From: Ancistrus triradiatus | Taxonomy: Eukaryota > Chordata > Actinopteri > Siluriformes > Loricariidae | Reading direction: 5' to 3' | Assembly (NCBI GenBank): GCA_025084515.1 | Contig: JAJAGP010000244.1 | Span: 317,027-381,026, forward strand | Length of the DNA stretch: 64,000 nt | In this document: positions 46,598 through 58,500 of the stretch, piece by piece | How positions within the stretch are numbered: position 1 is the first letter of the stretch | Layout: each line of letters starts with the position of its first letter | The notes under the pieces: generated by a model | The model's database searches: none | What the model was told of the DNA's origin: nothing | The model's input: the letters and a program-made list of their open reading frames with translations, nothing else | Made by a program: the position numbers and the translations under genes

Positions 46598-49500
46598 TAT
46601 GTATGAATATTTAGTTTAAGATACTAGCCCACCACTGCAGTGACCCAGGTTCAACTCCTGGTGGTGCCCGACCGTCTGTGTCTGAGGAAGGAGAGGCAGG
46701 TGGGTAGATCATTCCCCAGTGCTGCAACAGTGACCTCTACCAGAATTGTGATATACTTGTGCCAGCTGCACCCTGTGTTCTCAGAGTTAGTAGCCTACCA
46801 CATTCCCTAAACCACTCTAATGGGTGTAGCGTCACCTTACATAGTCCAAACCCCTCACAGTTCTGTCATTTTGTTGTTGTTTTAAGCCGTGTGGTTGATT
46901 TTTGTAGATATTTTGAAGCATATATGGGGATACATATCAAGGATTTACACCTTGTGTTGTGTAAAGTATGTAATTAGAACATAATTTGCTGTTTTATAAA
47001 AATGTAATGTTGATGTGCACTGTATTATCTGAGGTTTTTGTTTTTTAACTTTGTTGTGCAAAGTAGCAGCAAAATGTAAGGGATGTCTTGCAGCAGTGTA
47101 TGTTTGATCTAGTTCTATTTGAAAATGTGCTGTGGTATGTTAGTTAAAATTGAATATTAGATTTGCAGAGAGGTGAAGAGACTCTGAACTGACTTGGGTG
47201 GTGGCTTGGTGGTCGTATGTATGACGTCATTTACTTCAATGTTTGGAGTGACATCATATGTACGGCTGCTAAACTGCTACATTTGACATCAGAACCATCT
47301 CAGAGTTGAATCAAATTCAAATTCATTACCTTGTGATAATTAAGAGGGAGAATGGTAAGTTGCATTTTAATTGCATCCTGCCTCTCTGTAGAGCAGCTGC
47401 ATGAGCCATGTGAATCATTGTGATAGGAGCTTTATCTTCAAAAAATCCTGGGCTGGATTTGCAGCCACTCTGAACTGTACATCATAATATGATAGGTCAT
47501 TCTCACACTTCTCCATCCTTTACAGGATCTAAAGTAGCTCTGAAGTGTAAAATGACTCTCATACTGTTTTAGTTTCTTCAGTGGAATACAATTTGTGTTT
47601 ATAACTAAGTATAATATTAAATTATTATTATTGTGTTAATTTATCTGTAGAACATCTATAATATCCATGGCAACCAGTGTGAGTATAGTGTATATAATCA
47701 GCAACACTTTTTATCTTATATCTCTTTTATTACAGTGTGTAACTACTGCAGGTGTAGCAGAGCCAAAGGCTGAGCCAACCACAGACTTTTCTCTCAGTCC
47801 TGCTATGGGGGTGATGGAGGGAGAACAACAAATCATGACAGAGTCTCAGTATAAATGTCTGGAGCTCTTGAGCAGAGATGGGACATATAATAAAACCGGT
47901 ACTGGAAGAGACAATAAATCCTTTTAATTATCACCATGTTTAAAGACACCTGGTTGGGCTTTTTCCTGTGATGATCTTGTTGTCTGCTGTCAGATATCTA
48001 AGCTGTCAGGATGAAGGATTCTGGTTGCACTGTGCAGAACACTGACAGCTGTAACCTTTATTTAGCTGTACATGACAGGTTGAGTTTGAATGTATGCTTA
48101 TGTCTAGGAAGCAACTCCATTTTGTTAAATATTTAATATTTTCATACTTTTCAGATTCCCATTGTAGCAGGTTTTGGGATGGCTGGCTGTGCTGGGATGA
48201 AACTCCTGCTGGGACCCTTGCTTCTCAGAGCTGTCCAGACTACCCCATGTTTGACACCACAGGTAGTACTTAGAAAGTTGCCTACACTACAAACGAAGAT
48301 TCAAACAGATATTTTATTCGTGTATTCTTTGACAGACTCTAACTTGAAGAGCTGCAAGAGAGCATCAGTCTTGGGCAGGTACCTTTCAGTTTAGCATTCT
48401 TTCTCCAAGGTGCTTTGGTAAGATTTCCTGGGGTTTCAAACGCAGAAAAAATACATTCTAGAGTTTTAGCAGAGAGCGGTTTGAGAACTTGATCTGGCTC
48501 CTTTATGTCATGGAGGGCGTTTGCTGCATATGTAACGGTAAAACCAGTGAATTTTTCCCAAACAATTGTCAGCTGTTGGAACTTAACCTTAAACACACTC
48601 GGGGCAAGCTAACTATGCCCCCAAATCATCTGTGGTAGTAAAGCTTAATTACTTGTGTGCTAATCACTACTTAGTACAGTGGTGTTTGCCCCCTTCCTGA
48701 TTTCCTTTTTTTTGCATGTTTGTCACACTTAAGTTTTTTTCGGAACATCAAACCAATTTAAATATTAGTCAAAGACAACATAAGTAAACACAAAATGCAG
48801 TTTTTAAATGAAGGTGTTTATTATTAAGGGAGAAAAATCCAAACCTACATGGCCTTGTGTGAAAAAAGTGATTGCCCCCCGGTAAGACATAACTTATCTA
48901 GGTTTATGATACCTGAGTTCATTGTCTCTAGCCACACCCAGGCCTGATTATTCCCACACCTGTTCTCAGTCAGGGCATCACTTAAATAGGACCTTTCTGA
49001 CAAAGTGAAGTACTCCAAAAGATCCTTAAAAGCTACACATGATGCCGAGGTCCATAGAAATTCAGGAACAATTGGGAAAGAAAGTAATTGAGATCTATCA
49101 GTCTGGAAAGGGTTATAAAGTCATTTCTAAAGCTTTGGGACTCCAGTGAACCACAGTGAGAGCCATTATCCACAAATGGCAAAGACATGGAACAGTATTG
49201 AACCTTCCCAGGAGTGGCCGTCTGACCAAAATTACCCCAAGAGCGCAGCGACGACTCATCCAAGAGGTCACAAAAGACCCCACAACAACATCCAACATCC
49301 AAATAACTGCAGTCCTCTCTTGCCTCAGTTAAGGTCAGTGTTCATGCATCCACCATAAGAAAGACACTGGGCAAAAATGGCCTGCATGAGTTCCAAGACG
49401 AAAACCACTGCTGAGCAAAAAGAACATTAAAGCTCGTCTCAATATTTCCAGAACACATCTTGATGATCCCCAAGACTTTTGGGAAAACATTCTGTGGACA

Positions 49501-52500
49501 GACGAGTCAAAACTCTTTGGAAGGTGTGTCCCATTACATCTGGTGAAAAAATAACACAGTATTTCAGAAAAAGAACATTATACCAACAGTAAAATATGGT
49601 GGTGGTAGTGTGATGTTCTGGGGCTGTTTTGCTGCTTCAGGACCTGGAAGACTTGCTGTGATCAATGGACTATGAATTCTGCTGTCTACCAAAAAATCCT
49701 GAAGGAGAATGTCTGGCCATCTGTTCGTGACCTCAAGCTGAAACGAACTTGGGTTCTGCAGCAGGACAATGATCCAAAACACACCAGCAAGTCCAGCTCT
49801 GAATGGCTGAAGAAAAACAATATGAAGACTTTGGAGTGACCTAGTGAAAGTCCTGACCTGAATCCTATTGAGATGCTGTGGCAGGACCTTAAGAAGGCCG
49901 TTTATGCTCGAAAACCCTCCATAGTGGCTGAATTACAACAATTTTGCAAAGATGTGTGGCCAAAATTCCTCCACAACGTTGTAAAAGACCCATTGCAAGT
50001 TATCGCAAACGCTTGGTTGCAGTTGTTTCTGCTAATGGTGGCCCAATCAGTTATTAGATTTAGGGGCAATCATTTTTTCGCACAGGAATATTGTCACGAC
50101 ATGGTCTAAACAGAAGTGACGCAGATGTGCGCAGGTTCAACGTAAATAACCATATTTTATTTTAAACAATAACAAAGGAACCACCAGGTAAACGTAAACA
50201 AAAAGGCTATCGCCACGTAACCTACATAAGCAGACTTTACCACGAGGCATAAACAGAAGCGGGCTTACCGCAAAACATAGACATACACACATTCTTTGGC
50301 AAAATAGCGCGAGCAAACACTGGACACAGAAGCGGAAGATATCTGCCAAACGCGGCGACAGTCAAAAGGTACAGTACATGTCAGCTGAGTCCACGTAGTC
50401 CAAGGCCCTAGCTTCTTCTTCCGGTGTTCCGCTGTCTGGCCACGAACGACGCGGTCAGAATTGCCCCCCAGCCACAAGAAGGGGCACAACATGTGGAGGT
50501 CTGGGGGGGACCCGTGACAGCCATGTAGGTTTGGATTTTTTTTTCTCCCTTAATAATAAACAACTTCATTTAAAAACTGCATTTTGTGTTTACTGTGTTG
50601 TCTTTGACTAATATTTAAATTGGTATGATGTTCTGAAACACTTAAGTGTGACAAACATGCAAAAAAATAGGAAATCAGGAAGGGGGCAAACACTTTTTCA
50701 CACCACTGTACAGTAAAATCCAGTTTCAGACATACATGTTATCAGTAGCTTAATAACTCCACTTCACTTCACTATGTTATCCGCTTAATCCTAGACAGGA
50801 TCGCGGGAAGCCAGAGCCTAGCCGGCAGCATGGAGGCAGGAACAACCCTAGACAGTGTTTCATTCCATTATTTAGCATTATGTTAGAAGCAGGAATATTT
50901 AACATCATCATATTTAACAGCATTGTCTTATGGATTGCAAAAAAATATATAGTATTACGAACTCACTACAAACCCCTGATTGAGAAACCCTGGTCTAGAC
51001 TATTGCTGTTGCTTGTATATACTAAGATGTTTCATCAGAATTTGGCAGTATACATAGAGATTACTGTAGATCATTTCAAAATTTTAGCTTTAGTATTATT
51101 GATTAGTGTTTTAATGCTTGATATGCACCTTTGAACAAGGTCAATGCATGGCTTACAGCCAAATATGTAAGCAACTGATACCAGTTTGCCACTGTAGATT
51201 TACATTTACACATAAATGAAATACATTTTTCATCATAAGATCATCATCTTTGTTGCCAATATTGTAAACGGCATATGTTATTCTCCTGTTTTGACTCAAG
51301 TTACCCAGATCAGGGTTACAGGGTGGGAGGTCCAGTGGGTAACCCTGGAATACATTGGGTGCAGATGGCAGAGTGTCTTGCTGCACCTGGGGATGATCTG
51401 CCCATCCAGCCTCCCTCCCTTAGACGTGGTCAGTAGTGTCTGTGTGATGCACAAGCCGATTGGGATTCGTACCCAAGTCTCTATGATGGTAGAACAGCTT
51501 CAACTCTGGGATGTTGGTGGGTTTCCTCACATTAACTGCTCACTTCAGATCCTTCCACAACATTTCGATTTAATTACGGTCAGGACGTTGACTTGGCCAT
51601 TCCAAAACATTAACTTTATTTTTCTTTAAACATTCTTTGGTAGAACGACTTGTGTGCTTAGGGTCGTTCTTCTCTTCTTCCTTCTCTTGAGATTCAGTTC
51701 ACAGACAGATGTCCTGACATTTTCCTTTAGAATTCTCCGATATATAATTCAGAATTCATTGTTCCATCAATAATGGAAAGCTGTCTTGGCCCAGATGCAG
51801 CAAAACAGGCCCAAACCATGACACTACCACCACCATGTTTCACAGATGGGATAAGGTTCTTGTTCTGGAATACAGTGTTTTCCTTTCTTAACCAACTGTC
51901 TGCTGGTAGCCATGCACCGTCACCCAGAACCCACATTATTGAAACTGTGTCTGTTACCCGCATCTGCCCTAAACGTAAACGCTCTCAAAAAGTCTGTTTT
52001 AATAACCTCATTAGTATAAACACAGATAGCTCCCATAGAAATAACAACATTAGACTAAAACTAGGACTACTTAACATTAGATCACTTACAAACAAAGCAG
52101 TGATTGTAAATGAAATGATCACTGATAAACGCTTACACGCTCTCTGTCTCACTGAGACTTGGATTAGACCTGATGAATATTTAGCCTTAAATGAAGCCTC
52201 ACCTCCTGGATACAGTCATGCAAGTCGCCCTCGTCCTAATGGTCGGGGGGGAGGCATAGACACAATTTTTGACAAAGAGTTAGGTGTTACAGCTAAATCC
52301 CATTACACGGCTAATTCTTTGAAATACTGATTCTTAATGTGACTGATCCATCGTTATGGAAGTCAAAACCACACTCTTTTCAGCTTATCACTATTTACCG
52401 CCCTCCTGGTCCCTATTCAGAAATTCTTCAGGAATTTGCTAACTTTCTTTCCTGCATAGTACTGTCAACAGATAAGGCTTTAATTGTAGGTGATTTCAAT

Positions 52501-55500
52501 ATTCACTTTGACAATGAGCAGGATCCACATAAAACTGCTTTTGAGTCCATCTTAGAATCCATGGGTATCACTCAGAATGTGATGGGAGCAACCCACCGCT
52601 GTAATCATACTTTAGATTTAATATTAACATTTGGTATCTATATAGATAACCTTAATGTTTTCCCGCAAAGTGATTTTAGATCACTATCTTTTAATATTTG
52701 AGCTATCTCTAATAGATAAAATCCTTCTACCTCGTTATCACACCAAGCGCACTATCACATCTGCTACTCCAGACTTGAAATTTAATACACCTACAGAGAT
52801 CAATCATCTTGAGTGTGTAAATGAGCAATTAGAATGTGTGTTTTGCTCAACCCTGGACATGATTGCTCCTGCTAGGGTCAAACGCATTAGGGAAAAAAGG
52901 CTAGCACCATGGTATAATGACCACACCCGTACCTTAAAGCAAAGAACACGGCATCTAGAGCGCAAGTGGAGACATAGTAAATTGGAGGTATTTAAGATTG
53001 CTTGGAGGGACAGCATGGCAGAGTATAAGGATGCCCTTACTAAAGCTAAGGCTGCATACTTCTCCTCACTCATAAAGAAAAATAAGAATAATCCAAGATT
53101 TCTCTTTAATACAGTCTCCAAATTAACAAAAAACCCCACAGACAGTGATTCTCCTGTTCTGGGTAATTTTAACAGTAATGATTTCATGACTTTCTTTAAT
53201 GATAAGACATTAACCATAAAACTCAATGCTCATCACATCACCAACTATTCAGCCACCTTCCAGATGCAGCAATAGTGAAGACATCTGTTTAATGAGCTGT
53301 AAATCAAGATTAGAATCTTTTACCCTAATTACTAATACTAAACTATCCGCACTGATCAGCTTGTCTAAGTCATCAACATGTTTATTAGATTCAATTCCTA
53401 CACGTTTACTCAAACAAGTAATACCTAGTATTATAGAGCCAGTGTTAGTTATTTTAAATTCATCAGTTAACCTTTGGTTATGTGCCCAAATCCTGTAAGT
53501 GTGCCGTTATCAAACCACTGATTAAAAAAGCCAATCTTGACCCTTGTGTGATATCTAATTATAGACCAATTTCAAATCTACCGTTTCTGTCCAAATCTTA
53601 GAAAAAGCTGTCTATCGGCAGCTCTGCAATACCTCCAAAGGAATGATATTTATAAAACATTTCAGTCTGGCTTCAGGCCCCATCATAGTACTGAAACAGC
53701 ATTAATTAGGGTACTAAATGACTTGTTAATGTCCTCAGATAAAGGATGTTTCTTTTCTTGTTCTGTTAGATTTAAGTGCAGTATTTGACACTACAGATCA
53801 TGATGTTTTACTAAACAGACTAGAAAATACTGTAAGTGGGATTAGCACTCTCTTGGTTTAAATCCTACTTAACCGACCAGTTTGTTCATATAAATAATCT
53901 AAGGTCTACGCTCTCAGAAGGGAAGTATGGCGTGCCTCAGGGGTCAGTGCTTGGCCCCTTATTTATTCTCTCTGTACATGCTGCCACTAGGCTCAGTTAT
54001 TTGTGACTGTGGCATTAGTTTTCACTGCTATGCAGATGATACACAGCTGTAAATATCGGCCAAACCAAATGATGGCTTTACGGTCAACAAAATTGAGGAA
54101 TGTGTAAAGGAAATGAAAGATTGGATGCTATTAAATGTTCTCTTACTTAACTCAGAGAAAAAGTGAGGTTCTATTAGTGGGACCTAAGGCTGTGAGAGAC
54201 AGGTTGGCTACATCTATCCTAAATCTAGATGGCTGTCCAGTATTGCCCAGTTCATCTGTAAAAAACTTTGGTGTCACATTTGATTTAGATCTCTCCTTTG
54301 ATGTGCACATTAGCAGCATCACTCTAATTGCTTCTTTCAATTACGTAATATCGCTAAACTTAGAAATAGCCTCTCTTTTAATGATGCAGAGAAACTGGTT
54401 CATGCGTTTATAACCTCAGGTTGGATTACTGTAACGCCTTACTTACTGGATGCTCTAGTAAATCTATAAATAAACTTCAATTAGTTCAGAATGCAGTCAC
54501 CCGAGTGCTAACTCGAACTAGAAAATTTGATCATATCAGTCCTGTTCTATCATCACTGCACTTTTTACCAGTTAAATTCCACATTGATTACAAAATACTT
54601 CTTATAACTTATAAAGCTCTACATGGCCTGGCCCCACATTATCTGAGTGAACTCTTAGAGTCTTACAATCCAGCTTGCTTACTTTGTTCGTAGGGTGCAG
54701 GACTTCTTTTAGTTGCTAGAATTAAAAAAGTCACAGCAGTTGGAAAGTTTATCATACATGGCTCCCCAACTATGGAATAAGCTTCCCACTTTCGTTCGAG
54801 ACTCAGACACTCTCCAAAATTTTAAGTCTAGGCTAAAGACATACTTATTTGCGCAGGCTTTTGACTAGATTTAGACTGGGATGCATGGCTCGAGTCACTG
54901 GGGCCGGAGTCTGGAGTCATGTCTGGCCTGCCTGCCTCGTCCATTAGCCAGGAGTGTCTGGTGGGCGGTCTGGCTAAACTGGGCTTTAGTTCTCTTGACC
55001 TTGACTCGTGCATCCTTGCTTTAGACTAAGGGCAGAGCTGGGGGTTCATAGTCAAAGAGCCTTGTTGTGATCAGACACGTTGGGTTGCCGATGTCTCATG
55101 TGATCCCTCTTGGCTGTGTTACCTACCAGTTCTCCTCTTTCTAGCTATGCTGCTATAGCTAATGCTGCCGGGATCTCATGCTACACATGGCATAAGTGAT
55201 TGTTAATAGACACTGTGCTCTTAATGAATAACTAATTACATTTTCTGTTTTCTCTCAGAGCTTTTTTCTAGTTCTGGTACCAGGTCCAGCCCCACACATG
55301 ATGTTCATCTGCTGCAGCTTCACTCAAGCTGCTTCTGTCATCAGCTCCAGCCCCATCATACCCAGGCCACACTGGAGGGCAGTAACCCTCACCCTGCTCC
55401 AGTTATCTGGGGGTCGAAGTGCCGCCAACAACTTCCCTGCTTGGACTCAGGATCCTAGAGTGACTGTGTATCGGACTACTTAATGCCGATGTGCATATTT

Positions 55501-58500
55501 CTCATTTTATTTTGAAGTATGACTCCATGACTTTATTTCATTCTTAGATTTATCATCTACACCGCCCAAGGAGGTTGGGTCCCATTTTGAGTCTTGGTCC
55601 TCCTAAGGTTTCTTCCTCATAACACTTAGGGAGTTTTTCCTTACCACTGTCGCCCTAGGCTTGCTCATGTGGGATTGGGACGTAGTTATTAGGAGATAAT
55701 CTAAACTGGTAAAGTAGCTTTGAGGACAATGACTCCATTGTAAAAAGCGGCTATATAAATAAAATTGACTTGAGTGGACGGACTACTCCAGATGCGTTAT
55801 TAACAAACCTACCAGACTTTAAAAATGTACTACACCTACGGAGAAAAGGAAATCATATGGAGTGTGTAAATGAGCAAATTAGAATGGTGCTTCGCTCAAC
55901 CTGGGACACGACTGCCCCTGCTAGGGTCAACCGTATTAGGGAAAAAAGGCTAGCACCATGGTATAATGACCACACCCGTACCTTAAAGCAAAAAAACACG
56001 GCATTTAGAGGCGCAAGTGGAGACATAGTAAAATGGGGATGTGTTTAAGATGCGTGGAGGGACAGCATGGCAGAGTATAAGCATGCCCTCATAAAGCTAA
56101 AAGCTGCATATTTCTCTCCAATCACAGAGGAAAAATAAAGATAATCCAAGATTCTCTTTAATACAGTCTCCAAATAACAAAAAACCCCACAGAAAGTGAC
56201 TCTCCCATTCTTGTGTAATTTTAACAGTAATGATTTCTGACTTTCTTTAATGATACGATAGAAAACATTAGGCATAAAACTCGATGTCATCTCCTCACCA
56301 AACGGTTCAGCAACCTCCAGCTGCAGCACTAGTGAAAGTCATCTGTTCAATTAGCCGTAAAATCAAGATTAGGAATCTTTTACCCAATTACTAATACTGA
56401 CCTATTCCGGCAATGATCAGCTAGTCTGAAGTCATCAACCATGTTTGTTAGATCCCATTTCTACAGTATACTAAAACAAGTATACTAGTGTTATAGAGAT
56501 AGTTAGTTATTTTAAATTCATGCCTTACCTTGGTTATGTGCCCAAATCCTTTTAACTCTGCTGTTATCAAACCCTGATAAAAAGCCAATCTTGGACCCCT
56601 TGGTGATATCTAATTATAGACCAATTTCAAAATCTACCGTTTTGTCAAAATCTTAGAAAAAGCCGTCCATCAGCCAGCTCTGTAGTTACCTCCAAAGGAA
56701 TGGGAAATTATGAAAAATTACAGTCTGGCTCAGGCCCCATCATAGGACGAAACAGCATTATTAGGGTACTCATGGACTGTTAATGTCCTCATATAAGGGG
56801 AAGTGAAGTATGGCGTGCCTCAGGGGTCAGTGCTTGGACAGCTTTTATTCTCTCTGTACATGCTGCCCTAGGCTCAGTTATCGTAAACATGGCATTAATT
56901 CCACTGCTCTGCAGATGATACACGCTGCTACAATCAGCAAAAACTAATGACAGATTACAATCAACAAAATCGAGGATGTGTAAAGGAAATAAAAAGATTG
57001 GATGGTATTTAATTTTCTTCTTACAGAACTCAGATAAAAAACTGAGGTTGCTATTAGGAGGGACCCAAGGCTGTGAGAGGGGACAGGTTTAGCTAATCTA
57101 TCTAAATCTAGGATGGTTGTCCAGTATTGCCACGTCCGTCTGAAAAGAATTAGGTGTCACATTTGATTCAGATCTCTCCTGTGATGCGGCACATTAGCAG
57201 CTCACTCGAATTGCTTTCTTTCAATTACGTAATATCGCCTAAAATTAGACATATCCTCTCTTTAATGATGCAGAAAAACGTGTTCATGCGTTTATAACCT
57301 CAAGGTGGGATTACTGTAACGCCTTACTTTAAGGATGCTCTAGTTAAATCTATAAATAAACTCAGTTAGTTCAGATGCAGCTGCCCGAGTGTAAAACTAG
57401 AACTAGAAATTGATCATAATCAATCCTGTTCTATATCACTACACTGGTTACCAGTCCAAATTCCGGCATTGATACAAAATACTTCTTATAACTTTATAAA
57501 GCTCTACATGGACTGCGCCCCACATTATTGAGTGACCTCTTAGAGGTGTACAACAAACTCGTCTACTTCGTTGCAGGGTGGCAGGGCTTCTTTTAGTTCC
57601 AGATTAAAAAAGTCACAGCAGGGGAAAGGCTTTCTCATTACATGGCCCCCCAACTATGGAATAAAACTTCCACTTTCGTTCTGAGATTCAGACACCATCC
57701 AAAGTTTTAAGTCAGGCTAAGACTACTTATTTACGCAGGCTTTTGACTAGATTTAGACCAGGTTTCAGGCTTGGGGTGTGGGGCGGAAGTCTGAGTCATG
57801 TCTTTCCTGCCTGACCTGTCCGCTAAGCCGGGGTGTTGAAGTGGGCAGTATGCTGAACTAGGCTTCGGTCTCGTGATCTGACTCATGCATCCTTGCCTTA
57901 GAATAGGGCAGAGCTGGGGGTTCATTTTTTTAGTCACAAGAGTCTTATGGTGATCAGAGACGTTGGGTTGCTGTCTTTGCCGCTCGTGGGGTTGCCAATG
58001 TCTCATGTGCTCCCGCTTGGATGTGTTCCTACCAGTTCTCCTCTTTCTAGCTTTCAGCTATGCTGCTAAGCTAATGCATGCCGGGGTCTAGAGCCTACAC
58101 TTGGCATCCGTGATTGCATGGCATCAGTGATTGTTATAGGACACTGTGCTCTTAATCATAATAATTACATTTTATGTTTTCCTCTCCGAGCTGGTTCGGC
58201 AGTTCCGGCCCCCACTGATGTTCATCTGATGGAGCTCCATGGTGCATAATTCACATTTTATTCGAACCATGACTCCATGACTTTAGTTTCGCCTTCGATT
58301 ATCATCATACCCGGGCCACTTAATGCGATGTGAATTATTCACATTTATTCGAACTTTGCCCATGACTGTAGTTCGCTCTCGATTATTCATCATACCCGGG
58401 CCACTGATGTCGATGTGCATTACTTCACATTATATTTGAACTTTGACTCCATGACTTTAGTTCGCTCTTAGATTTATCATCTAGCCGCCCAAGGAGGTTG

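Larger units (their letters stand above)
43811..47735 (+). other. calcr: calcr intron 1
   Basis: 3.9-kb intron. It contains a Tc1-C copy (45069-46536), an AT microsatellite (46538-46594) and otherwise AT-rich sequence. A terminal fragment of the TAGGGTTGGGTATTG repeat is at 44827-44870. Confidence 0.65.
48677..50708 (+). mobile_element. Tc1-F element with nested LTR-like insert
   Basis: Terminal inverted repeats begin CAGTGGTGTTTGCCCCCTTC and end GGGGGCAAACACTTTTTCAC...CCACTG, flanked by TA (48675-48676, 50709-50710). An LTR-like insert (50092-50519) lies just inside the right terminal repeat. Confidence 0.92.

Noticed and set aside
47667..47735. Alternative calcr start (MATSVSIVYIISNTF) in frame with HRM1 exon A
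   Set aside because: A good acceptor (TTTATTACAG) lies at 47726-47735, HRM1 exon A then has the same 163-nt length and phase as HRM2 exon A, and an upstream exon at 43766 supplies a better signal peptide.
51773..52330. 185-codon frame as a host gene
   Set aside because: The first third is antisense Tc1-C sequence and the rest is the L2 endonuclease domain; the frame crosses the element junction by chance.
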